NCBI GenBank assembly: GCA_003248395.1
Contig: QFNA01000001.1
Span: 1 to 47,130 of the forward strand
Direction of reading: 5' to 3'
Source: Citromicrobium sp.
GTDB lineage: Bacteria; Pseudomonadota; Alphaproteobacteria; Sphingomonadales; Sphingomonadaceae
DNA length: 47,130 nt
This document shows positions 34,469 through 42,227 of the stretch, piece by piece. The number at the start of each line of letters is the position of its first letter. Within the stretch, counting starts at the first letter, position 1. The translations under genes and the position numbers were made by a program. Under the pieces are notes generated by a model. The model worked only from the letters and a program-made list of their open reading frames with translations, had not been told where the DNA came from and ran no database searches.

Positions 34469-34470
34469 CG

Positions 34471-35211
34471 ATGGCCGAGAAAAGCGAATTCCTCAAAATT
34501 TCCAGATATATCGGCCGGTTCAAGGGTGACCAGCGCGTTGTCGTGATCCTGGTTCTGGCAGCTGTCCTGCTCGCGGGCAGGACATGGCTGGCCCAACATC
34601 CCGAGCACGATCCCTGGGCGCCGCTGAACCTGACCGACCCCAAGGGCTGGGCGACCGAGCAGAAACTGCTGGCGTTGCGCGACGATGTTCCGGCCTGCAG
34701 GGCGGCGCTGGAACGGAGCGATGTCGCCTTTCGCCAGCTCGACGCAGCCGGCGAGGGAGCATGCCGACGCGACGATCGCACGCAGCTGGCGGACTACCCG
34801 CTCGCACCGTCGCCGCCGCCGACGACATGCAGCGTGGCTGTTGCGCTCGAACTGTGGCGACAGGACACGCTGGAGCCTTTGGCGAAGGAGATATTCGACC
34901 GCGAGCTGGCGGAGATAGGGCACTTCGGCGCCTATTCCTGCCGACGGATGTATGGACGGGAATCAGGGCGCTGGAGCGAGCACGCGACGGGCAATGCCAT
35001 CGATATTGCGAGCTTCGTCCTGGACGATGGGACGCGGATCAGCGTGCTGGGCGACTGGAGCGGAGAGGGCGACAAGGCCCTGTTTCTGCGGCGGGCGCGC
35101 GACGGGGCGTGCGACGCCTTCGCCACCGTGCTGTCGCCCGAATACAATGCAGCGCATCGCGACCACTTCCACCTCGACATGGACGATCGGTGGCGAGGGG
35201 TATGCCGATAG
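34471..35211 (+). CDS. Extensin-like (PF06904) cell-wall protein
   Basis: A 246-residue protein with one N-terminal membrane anchor (VVVILVLAAVLLAGRTWLA, about residues 23-41) and an extensin-like C-terminal domain in the periplasm. That domain, related to M15/VanY-type peptidases, shows the zinc-site-like pair EHATGNAIDIASF and HRDHFHLDMDD near the C-terminus plus cysteines that may form disulfides. Peptidoglycan cleavage is plausible but unproven. ATG at 34471 lies only 2 nt after the dnaE2 stop, so it is read from the same transcript and would be SOS-induced; the functional link is unclear. Confidence 0.85.
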   Translation: MAEKSEFLKISRYIGRFKGDQRVVVILVLAAVLLAGRTWLAQHPEHDPWAPLNLTDPKGWATEQKLLALRDDVPACRAALERSDVAFRQLDAAGEGACRRDDRTQLADYPLAPSPPPTTCSVAVALELWRQDTLEPLAKEIFDRELAEIGHFGAYSCRRMYGRESGRWSEHATGNAIDIASFVLDDGTRISVLGDWSGEGDKALFLRRARDGACDAFATVLSPEYNAAHRDHFHLDMDDRWRGVCR

Positions 35212-35219
35212 AAGCCAGT

Positions 35220-36134
35220 CTAGCGGCGCTCCGGGGCCTCTCTGGTCAGCACCATTCGCGCGGTTTCGCCGTTGACGAGCAGCGTGTCCTCGTCGCCGAT
35301 TTCAAGTTGGGGAGCGCTGCGTAACAGGCGCAAGGCGGCATGTTCGACGTCAGGTACGGTTTCGATATGGCCGTGGCAGGGGCTGGGGGCCAATGCTGCG
35401 CTACCGTCTTCTATCGGGACAAGGCGGCCTCCTTCGGCGATCCTGAAAGCGAAGTCATAATCGGGGCAGGGCCGATGGCGCACCACGCCGTCGCTGAATT
35501 CGACATGCGCCCTCCGTGTGGACGACATGTTCGAGTTCAAGGCTTGTCCATCGAAAGAAGCGAGCTGCCATCCGCCATCGAGAAATGCTTCGGCATCCTG
35601 GCTGGAGGGGCGTACATTGCCGCGTTCGAGCAGCAGTTCGCCATTTGTCGAGCGCAGGCGCAAACGGTCACCCGTGGCTGGGAAGATGTCGGGGCCGGCC
35701 TGAACAATTGCGAGGATAGTGGTGTCGCGCGCGCGTTCGGTATTTTCACAAGCGCTATCGGGGCGAATGGTCTGGCCTCCGCTCCTGATGAAACGACCGT
35801 TGGCCGGCGCGCCGGTGGTACGCATTGTGAAACAGGGAGTGCGAACGACCCAGAACGCCGAGTCCATGACGATGCTCGATCCGCCGACTTCCTGCAGCGC
35901 ACTGCGCGCGCCGACGCCGACCACCTGCCAGGTTCCTGCCAGATCGGCGTCGCTGACCTCTGGCGCGATCGCCGAGTAAGAACCCTTCGTTTCGAACAGG
36001 ACCGCAGCGGACGGGGCGGTACCCGACCCGTCGCCCACGTCCGAGGCATTTTCGATCGAGCCGCTCGGCACCAACGCGACGAGCGCAAGGGTGCAGCCGC
36101 AGGCGAGAGCCGCTGCGGTCAGTTTCTCGAGCAT
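35220..36134 (-). CDS. Exported protein with two META/HslJ-like regions
   Basis: A protein of 304 residues from ATG 36134 (a GTG two codons upstream is also possible). The N-terminal hydrophobic stretch LTAAALACGCTLALVALVP acts as a signal or anchor. Two regions resemble META/HslJ beta domains: DLAGTWQVVGVGARSALQEV (about 65-165) and FLDGGWQLASFDGQALNSNM (about 185-300), each with a Trp-start, a central Cys and a late Leu/Val-rich strand (DTLLVNGETARMVLTR). META proteins are linked to heat and antibiotic stress, but the match here is by pattern only. It follows phoB by about 60 nt on the same strand and is convergent with the extensin-like gene. Confidence 0.65.
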   Translation of the reverse strand: MLEKLTAAALACGCTLALVALVPSGSIENASDVGDGSGTAPSAAVLFETKGSYSAIAPEVSDADLAGTWQVVGVGARSALQEVGGSSIVMDSAFWVVRTPCFTMRTTGAPANGRFIRSGGQTIRPDSACENTERARDTTILAIVQAGPDIFPATGDRLRLRSTNGELLLERGNVRPSSQDAEAFLDGGWQLASFDGQALNSNMSSTRRAHVEFSDGVVRHRPCPDYDFAFRIAEGGRLVPIEDGSAALAPSPCHGHIETVPDVEHAALRLLRSAPQLEIGDEDTLLVNGETARMVLTREAPERR

Positions 36135-36195
36135 GGACACCGGTTGCGCATAGGTAAGAGCCTAGCGCGCAAGGTGCGCAGATTGTTCTGGGAAT

Positions 36196-36924
36196 TCAAG
36201 CAGGCTCGAGCGAGTAGCCTGCGCTGCGTACCGTCCTGATCGGATCCTTGGCACCGGGCAGTTCCAGAGCCTTGCGCAGGCGGCGGATATGCACGTCGAC
36301 CGTACGCAATTCGATGTCGCTCTCCGTACCCCAGACGCCATCTAGCAACTGGTTGCGGCTGAAGACCCTGCCGGGGCTCTCCATGAAGAACTTGAGCAGA
36401 CGGTATTCGGTGGGGCCGAGCCGCATCGACTGCCCGCGACGCATGACCTTGTGCGCGACGGGATCGAGCGAGAGATCGCCCGCCTCGATCGTCTCTCCGG
36501 CCAGAACCGGGCGGATGCGGCGCATCACGGCAGAGACGCGTGCGAGCAGTTCGCGCGGCGAGAAGGGCTTTGTCAGATAGTCATCGGCGCCGGTTTCGAG
36601 GCCTCGGACACGATCGTCCTCGGTCTCGCGCGCCGTCAACATGATAATGGGGACATGGGCAGTCGCCTTGTCGCGGCGCAAACGGCGGCACACCTCGATG
36701 CCGCTGGTGCCCTCGATCATCCAGTCGAGGATGACGAGATCGGGGGCATCTTCACTGGCGAAGAGGAGTGCCTCGTCACCATCCGCAGTGGTGCGCACAT
36801 CGTAGCCCTCGTTCGAGAAGCGGTATTCGAGCAGCTCGGAGAGGGCGGGATCGTCCTCCACCAGCAAGAGTTTGGCAGCCTGCACTTTGGGGCCTTCCTG
36901 GGATCGCCTCGTTTCGTCCGGCAT
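36196..36924 (-). CDS. phoB: Phosphate regulon response regulator PhoB
   Basis: A 242-residue OmpR-family regulator. The receiver domain has LLLVEDDPALSELLEYRF and the phosphoacceptor in DLVILDWMIEGTSG, with TARETEDDRVRGLETGADDY and the switch Lys in LTKPFSPREL. The winged helix ends with RRGQSMRLGPTEYRLLKFFM and VDVHIRRLRKAL. It should be phosphorylated by PhoR at low phosphate and bind Pho boxes, such as those before the porin and pstS. The first 14 residues (MPDETRRSQEGPKV) may be an over-extension; GTG at the Val is an alternative start. It lies 31 nt after phoU. Confidence 0.95.
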   Translation of the reverse strand: MPDETRRSQEGPKVQAAKLLLVEDDPALSELLEYRFSNEGYDVRTTADGDEALLFASEDAPDLVILDWMIEGTSGIEVCRRLRRDKATAHVPIIMLTARETEDDRVRGLETGADDYLTKPFSPRELLARVSAVMRRIRPVLAGETIEAGDLSLDPVAHKVMRRGQSMRLGPTEYRLLKFFMESPGRVFSRNQLLDGVWGTESDIELRTVDVHIRRLRKALELPGAKDPIRTVRSAGYSLEPA

Positions 36925-36955
36925 GCCAATATGACCCCCAAGCTACAGAAATATG

Positions 36956-37627
36956 TCAGCCGTCTTCATCGGGCGGATAATTGCCTGTCGCAGCGAAATG
37001 GACCATTTCCGCGACATTGGTCGCATGATCGCCGATGCGTTCGAGATTGCGCGCCACGAACAGCAATTGCGCCGCGCTCGAAATGGTCGAAGGGTTTTCG
37101 ACCATATGGCTGACAAGGTTGCGGAAAATAGAATTGTAGAAGGCGTCGACCTTCTCGTCGGTCGCGATGACTTCGCGGGCCAGTTCGGGATCGCGGGCAG
37201 CATAGGCGGTCAGCACGTCGTGGACCATGTCGCTCGCTACCTCGGCCATTGCCGGCAACAAGGTCAGCGGTTCGAACTGCTTGCGATTGTCGCCGATCTG
37301 GCGGCTCGCCTTGGCGATGTTTTTCGAATAGTCGCCAATGCGCTCGACGACGCCTGCGATCTTGAGCGCGGCGATGACTTCACGCAGATCGTCGGCCATC
37401 GGAGCGCGCAGGGCAATGATCCGGACAGCCAGCTTGTCGATCTCGCTTTCGAGCGCATCGATCTTGGCGTCGCCTTTGACGACCTTCTTCGCCAGATCGT
37501 CATTGCCCTTGACCAGCGCCTCGAGAGCTTCCTGGATTGCGACTTCGGCAAGGCCACCCATCTCCGCGATGAGACCGCGCAGACGGGTAATGTCTTCGTC
37601 GAATGCCTTGACGGTATGTTCCTGCAT
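36956..37627 (-). CDS. phoU: Phosphate signalling protein PhoU
   Basis: A 223-residue PhoU with two three-helix bundles, each carrying the acidic metal-binding pattern: DDLREVIAALKIAGVVERIG and QLLFVARNLERIGDHATNVA. It links the Pst transporter to PhoR and restrains the Pho response when phosphate is ample. ATG at 37627 overlaps the pstB stop by one base, so translation is coupled. Length and motif order are normal. Confidence 0.96.
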   Translation of the reverse strand: MQEHTVKAFDEDITRLRGLIAEMGGLAEVAIQEALEALVKGNDDLAKKVVKGDAKIDALESEIDKLAVRIIALRAPMADDLREVIAALKIAGVVERIGDYSKNIAKASRQIGDNRKQFEPLTLLPAMAEVASDMVHDVLTAYAARDPELAREVIATDEKVDAFYNSIFRNLVSHMVENPSTISSAAQLLFVARNLERIGDHATNVAEMVHFAATGNYPPDEDG

Positions 37628-38418
37628 CAGCCGTAGCGTCCTGTAATATAATCCTGCGTCCGCTGTTCGAGCGGATTGGTGAATATGTCAGAAGTGCGAC
37701 CGTATTCCACCATTTTTCCAAGGTGGAAGAAAGCGGTACGCTGACTGACGCGTGCCGCCTGCTGCATCGAGTGCGTGACGATCACTATGGCATAACGACC
37801 GTTCAACTCGTCGATTAGTTCCTCGATTTTTGCAGTCGCGATCGGATCGAGTGCCGAACAGGGTTCATCCATCAGGATGACTTCCGGATCGACCGCGATG
37901 GCACGCGCGATGCAAAGGCGTTGTTGCTGACCGCCGGAAAGCGCCGTGCCGCTGTCCTGAAGGCGATCCTTCACCTCTTCCCAGAGCCCGGCGCGACGGA
38001 GCGAACGCTCGACCACCTGGTCGAGTTCGTCCTTGCCATCGGCAAGACCGTGGATCTTCGGGCCGTAGGCGATGTTTTCGTAGATCGACTTGGGGAAGGG
38101 ATTGGGCTTCTGGAAAACCATGCCGACGCGCGCGCGCAGCTGGACCACGTCCATCTTAGAGCGATAGATATCTTCGCCGTCGAGGGTGATTTCGCCATCG
38201 ACACGCGCCGACGGAATGGTGTCGTTCATACGATTGAGCGTGCGCAGGAATGTCGATTTTCCGCAGCCCGAGGGACCGATAAACGCCGTCACGTACTTGG
38301 TCGGAATGTCGATCGACACCTGATCGATGGCTTTCTTCTCGCCGTAGAACACGCTGACATCCCGCGCACTCATCTTCGCTTCGGTGTCTTCCAGGTTGGG
38401 ATGGACTACAGTCACCAC
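37627..38418 (-). CDS. pstB: Phosphate ABC transporter ATP-binding protein PstB
   Basis: A 263-residue ABC ATPase. Walker A is GPSGCGKSTFLRTLNRMND, the signature is LSGGQQQRLCIARAIAV, Walker B is VILMDEPCSALDPIATAKIE, followed by the switch His in IVTHSM. PstB subtype is shown by the phosphate-type LNRMND after Walker A. The GTG at 38418 overlaps the pstA stop by 7 nt; an internal ATG at residue 16 would leave the fold nearly intact but lose the coupling. It powers phosphate import with PstC and PstA. Confidence 0.97.
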   Translation of the reverse strand: MVTVVHPNLEDTEAKMSARDVSVFYGEKKAIDQVSIDIPTKYVTAFIGPSGCGKSTFLRTLNRMNDTIPSARVDGEITLDGEDIYRSKMDVVQLRARVGMVFQKPNPFPKSIYENIAYGPKIHGLADGKDELDQVVERSLRRAGLWEEVKDRLQDSGTALSGGQQQRLCIARAIAVDPEVILMDEPCSALDPIATAKIEELIDELNGRYAIVIVTHSMQQAARVSQRTAFFHLGKMVEYGRTSDIFTNPLEQRTQDYITGRYG

Positions 38419-39662
38419 TTTTTCTCGAACTTGTTGCGCAGGTAGATGGCGAGGCCATTCATCAGGAGGAGGAACAGCAAGAGGACGATGATAGCGGCGC
38501 TGGTGCGTTCCACAAAGCCGCGATCGATCTCGTCAGACCAGAGAAAGATTTGCATCGGAAGCACCGTGGCCGGCGAGGTGAACCCGTCCGGCGGTGTTGC
38601 GACGAAGGCCCGCATGCCGATCATGAGTAGGGGGGCGGTTTCGCCGAGGGCGCGCGCCATGCCGATGATGGTGCCGGTGAGAATGCCGGGGAGGGCGAGC
38701 GGCAGGACGTGGTGAAACACGACCTGCACCGGCGATGCGCCAATGGCCAGTGCACCGTCGCGGATGCTGGGCGGCACGGCCTTGATCGCGTTACGTCCGG
38801 CAATCACGATCACGGGCATCGTCATGAGCGCGAGCGTCATGCCGCCGATGAGCGGTGCGGAGCGGTAATTGGGGAAAATCCACAGAAAGACCGCCAGGCC
38901 CAGCAGACCAAAGATGATCGAAGGCACTGCCGCGAGGTTGTTGATCGATAGCTCGATCAGGTCGGTCCACCGGTTCTTTGGAGCATACTCTTCGAGGTAA
39001 AGTGCCGCGAGAACTCCGATCGGAAAGGCCAGCAACAGCGTCACGATCATCGTGAGGATAGAGCCCTTCAGCGCGCCCCAGATACCGACCTGTTGCGGAC
39101 TGGTGGCATCCGCGCGCGTGAAGAAACCGGAATCGAAGCGCTTCTCAAGCTTGCCCTGCTCGAGAAGCTGACGGGCCATGACCCGCATGTCTTCGGAGCC
39201 CTCACCGTCGAGCCCTGCTGCAAGGCCGGTGTCGGCGGGAAGCCAGAACGTCTCTTCGCGCTGGACGATCGTCGGGTCGGCAACGATGGCTTCGGCTACG
39301 AGCCGCCAGGCCTGCGGACTGATTTCCTCGCCGGCTGCCTGACCGAGCGATTCGGTCGCGAAGAACTCGACAACTTCAGGGAGACCTTGCGCTTCGAGCG
39401 ACTGTGCCGCACCCGGTTGCTGCATTGCGGCCGGATCGACAGCGAGCCCGGCCTGGGAGAAATCGATGGGCACCTCGAGCTCGGCCCGCTGAAAGCCGCC
39501 GATACCGTTGATCGTCATCGTTCCGAGCAGATAGATGAGCACTGCGATCGAGAACACGATAGCGCCGAGCCCGAGAGCCTTGAAGCGTTTCTCCGCGGCA
39601 TAGCGCTTCTTCAACCGGGCTTCGAAGGCCGGTGTGCGCGTTGGTGCGACATGCTCACTCAT
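38412..39662 (-). CDS. pstA: Phosphate ABC transporter permease PstA
   Basis: A 416-residue inner-membrane permease. One helix near residue 35 is followed by a long periplasmic insertion (about 55-200; the extended N-terminal form with a DUF3333-like region), then the five-helix permease core with GSILTMIVTLLLAFPIGVLA and the coupling loop DGALAIGASPVQVVFHHVLP (EAA motif), ending LAIYLRNKFEKKW. The start overlaps pstC by 8 nt and the end overlaps pstB. Confidence 0.94.
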   Translation of the reverse strand: MSEHVAPTRTPAFEARLKKRYAAEKRFKALGLGAIVFSIAVLIYLLGTMTINGIGGFQRAELEVPIDFSQAGLAVDPAAMQQPGAAQSLEAQGLPEVVEFFATESLGQAAGEEISPQAWRLVAEAIVADPTIVQREETFWLPADTGLAAGLDGEGSEDMRVMARQLLEQGKLEKRFDSGFFTRADATSPQQVGIWGALKGSILTMIVTLLLAFPIGVLAALYLEEYAPKNRWTDLIELSINNLAAVPSIIFGLLGLAVFLWIFPNYRSAPLIGGMTLALMTMPVIVIAGRNAIKAVPPSIRDGALAIGASPVQVVFHHVLPLALPGILTGTIIGMARALGETAPLLMIGMRAFVATPPDGFTSPATVLPMQIFLWSDEIDRGFVERTSAAIIVLLLFLLLMNGLAIYLRNKFEKKW

Positions 39663-41040
39663 AAGCTTCGCGGAACCTCTTCACGACGCGCAGGGCGATA
39701 AAGTTCAGGCCAAGTGTAACCAGGAAGAGCACGAAACCGAGCGCAAACGCACTGAGCGTGGCGGGATGGTCGAAGCTGCCTTCCCCGGTCAGCATCGCAA
39801 CGATTTGCACCGTGACGGTCGTCATAGCTTCCAAAGGATTGGCCGAAAGGTTTGCTGCCGTCGAAGCGGCCATGACGACGATCATTGTCTCGCCGATTGC
39901 GCGGCTGATGGCGAGCATGACGCCGGCGACAATTCCGGGAAGTGCCGCAGGAATGAGTACGCGGCGAATGGTTTCGTTGGTCGTGGCGCCCATAGCCAGG
40001 CTGCCGTCGCGCATGGCTTGCGGCACGGCGGCAATGCTGTCGTCCGCCATCGACGATACGAAAGGAATGATCATCACCCCCATAACCAGACCGGCGGCAA
40101 GTGCACTCTCGCTCGATGCATTGCTGATTCCGATGGAGATGGCCGCATCCCTGATCGCGGGAGCGATGGTGAGGGCTGCAAAATAGCCATACACGACCGT
40201 CGGGACACCGGCGAGAATTTCCAGCGCAGGTTTGACCCACGCGCGAAGCTTTGCGGGGGCATATTGCGTCAAATAGACGGCGCTCATCAGCCCGAGCGGG
40301 ATGGCGACTATCATCGCGATTATCGCGCCGATGAACAATGTTCCCCAGAACAGCGGGATGGCGCCATAGCGCGACCCGTCGGGATTGGCCGCATTGCTCA
40401 TCGGGTCGGGACCCCAATGCGTTCCGAAGAGAAAATCCACCGGATTGACCATGCCGAAGAAACGGATGGTCTCGAAGACCAGGCTGACAAATATGCCCAC
40501 TGTCGTGAGGATTGCGACGAGCGAAGCCGCCAGAAGAATTCCCATGACGATCTTTTCGACGCGATTGCGCGCAGCGAAATCGGGTTTCAGTCGCAGGAAT
40601 GCCCACGCCCCGAACAGGAAGGCGATCACCAGTGTCGCGGCGATCCCGATCAGATTGTAGCGGCCCAAAGCTTCCCGGAACGGCTCGACCAATCCCGCAG
40701 CCTGCTGGTTGAAAACACCGGGTGCCGCGCCAGTAGCCACCGCATGCGCCTCGTTGAGGATCGTCTGCCGCTGGAATCCGAACGCCGGAAGATCGGCCGC
40801 CGCAGGAGACGCGAGCACCGACTGCGTCACGAGACCCGGTGCGACAACACTCCAGATCGCGATAAATATGAGGACGGGCAGCAGCACCCACAGCGCCACA
40901 TACCATGCGTGATAGTTCGGCAGACTGGCAAGCCTGCCATTGGTGGCGGCGCGCCGGAAGGTCCACGCCCGTGCCCGGGCCGCCAACCAGCCAGCGAGCC
41001 CGAGCCCGAGGGCCAGGAGTAGCAGGATGGTCGGTGACAT
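39655..41040 (-). CDS. pstC: Phosphate ABC transporter permease PstC
   Basis: A 461-residue permease of the extended type. Two N-terminal helices (about 2-18 and 45-68) flank a cytoplasmic segment; a periplasmic stretch and another helix (LVIAFLFGAWAFLRL) precede the core: PLFWGTLFIGAIIAMIVAIP, LEILAGVPTVVYGYFAALTI and the coupling loop RDGSLAMGATTNETIRRVLI. It pairs with PstA to form the phosphate channel. It begins 16 nt after pstS and overlaps pstA. Confidence 0.95.
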   Translation of the reverse strand: MSPTILLLLALGLGLAGWLAARARAWTFRRAATNGRLASLPNYHAWYVALWVLLPVLIFIAIWSVVAPGLVTQSVLASPAAADLPAFGFQRQTILNEAHAVATGAAPGVFNQQAAGLVEPFREALGRYNLIGIAATLVIAFLFGAWAFLRLKPDFAARNRVEKIVMGILLAASLVAILTTVGIFVSLVFETIRFFGMVNPVDFLFGTHWGPDPMSNAANPDGSRYGAIPLFWGTLFIGAIIAMIVAIPLGLMSAVYLTQYAPAKLRAWVKPALEILAGVPTVVYGYFAALTIAPAIRDAAISIGISNASSESALAAGLVMGVMIIPFVSSMADDSIAAVPQAMRDGSLAMGATTNETIRRVLIPAALPGIVAGVMLAISRAIGETMIVVMAASTAANLSANPLEAMTTVTVQIVAMLTGEGSFDHPATLSAFALGFVLFLVTLGLNFIALRVVKRFREAYE

Positions 41041-41056
41041 GAGCCTTGCCTGATCC

Positions 41057-42106
41057 TTACTTCAGCTCGGCACTGTCGAGGACAGTGTATTGCGTGGCTG
41101 CAGTGTTGGCTTGCGCCATGGTGTCCGCCGGGGAGGCCACCAGGCCGATCTTGGCGAGCTCTCCGTCGGCAGACCACATCTGCGTCCACTGACCGAGGAA
41201 CTGCTTGAGACCCGGAATCGCATCGAGATGGGCCTTCTTCACATACATGTAGAGCGGACGCGCGCCGGGATAGGCGAAACTGGCGATGTTCTCATAAGTC
41301 GGATCCACCCCGTTCATGGGCAGCCCCTGCACCTTGTCCGCATTCTCCTCAAGGTAAGAATATCCGAAAATCCCCACAGCATTGGGATTGCCTTCGATTT
41401 TCTGGACAATGAGATTGTCCTGTTCGCCCTGATCGACATAGGCTCCGTCGGAGCGGACTTCGGTACAGATACGGTCGTAGCTGTCTTCGTCGCTCTCTTT
41501 CAGCGCCGCGGTGGTTTCGTCCGTCTTGCAGCCGGCTTCGAGCACGAGTTCCTTGAGCGCATCGCGCGTGCCCGACGTGCTCGGCGGCCCGTAGACGAGG
41601 ATCGGCTGGTCGGGCAGCGACGGATCGACATCGGACCAGTTCTTGGCCGTCTGCTCCTTGCCATAGGGGCTCGCCGCGAGAGCCTCGTAAACCAATTGCG
41701 GCGTGAGGTTCATCGTGATGCCACCCTTGGCTGACGCAAGAGCGATGCCGTCAAGACCGACCTGGATTTCGAGAATGTCGGTGACGCCATTCTGCTGGCA
41801 GGTCGCGTATTCGCTGGCCTTCATGCGGCGCGAAGCGTTGGCGATATCCGGAGTGGCAGCGCCTACGCCCTGACAGAAGAGCTGGATGCCGCCGCCCGTA
41901 CCGGTCGATTCGATGATCGGCGATTTGAAATCGGGATAGGAGCGGGTGAAGGATTCGCTGACCATCTTCGCAAATGGATAGACCGTCGAGGAGCCGACGC
42001 CCTTGATCTGGTCGCGCGACGCGCCGCCGCCGGCAGCGTTGCCGCCGCAAGCCGTGAGCGCAAGTGCCGAGACGGCAGCGAAAGCGAGAGAGAGTGACTT
42101 GTGCAT
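41057..42106 (-). CDS. pstS: Phosphate-binding lipoprotein PstS
   Basis: A 349-residue periplasmic phosphate-binding protein. MHKSLSLAFAAVSALALTAC is a lipoprotein signal with lipobox LTAC. The mature start IKGVGSSTVYPFAKMVSESF and IIESTGTGGGIQLFCQG carry phosphate ligands, with YGPPSTSGTRDALKEL as the second lobe signature. It delivers phosphate to PstCAB. It leads the pst-pho run, with candidate Pho half-sites 48-76 nt upstream. Confidence 0.95.
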   Translation of the reverse strand: MHKSLSLAFAAVSALALTACGGNAAGGGASRDQIKGVGSSTVYPFAKMVSESFTRSYPDFKSPIIESTGTGGGIQLFCQGVGAATPDIANASRRMKASEYATCQQNGVTDILEIQVGLDGIALASAKGGITMNLTPQLVYEALAASPYGKEQTAKNWSDVDPSLPDQPILVYGPPSTSGTRDALKELVLEAGCKTDETTAALKESDEDSYDRICTEVRSDGAYVDQGEQDNLIVQKIEGNPNAVGIFGYSYLEENADKVQGLPMNGVDPTYENIASFAYPGARPLYMYVKKAHLDAIPGLKQFLGQWTQMWSADGELAKIGLVASPADTMAQANTAATQYTVLDSAELK

Positions 42107-42153
42107 GGTGATACCCCTTGGATGTCCAACTAGCGGTGCATGAGCGCGAGATT

Positions 42154-42182
42154 ATTACGAAGTGACGACAAGAGTGTGACTT
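42154..42182 (-). promoter_or_regulatory. Candidate tandem Pho half-sites before pstS
   Basis: Reading the minus strand, AAGTCAC (42182-42176), TTGTCGT (42171-42165) and TCGTAAT (42160-42154) follow each other at exactly 11-nt spacing, the period of PhoB half-sites (CTGTCAT with 4-nt gaps). Matches are only 4-5 of 7, so this rests on spacing and position. Confidence 0.45.
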
Positions 42183-42227
42183 TGCGCATGCCGTCACGAA
42201 AATTCGTCGAGCAGGTCGGGACGTGCA

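Noticed and set aside
24778..35211. Possible mobile island carrying the SOS genes
   Set aside because: No integrase, transposase, terminal repeats or tRNA-end duplication seen; flanking genes are ordinary chromosomal ones.
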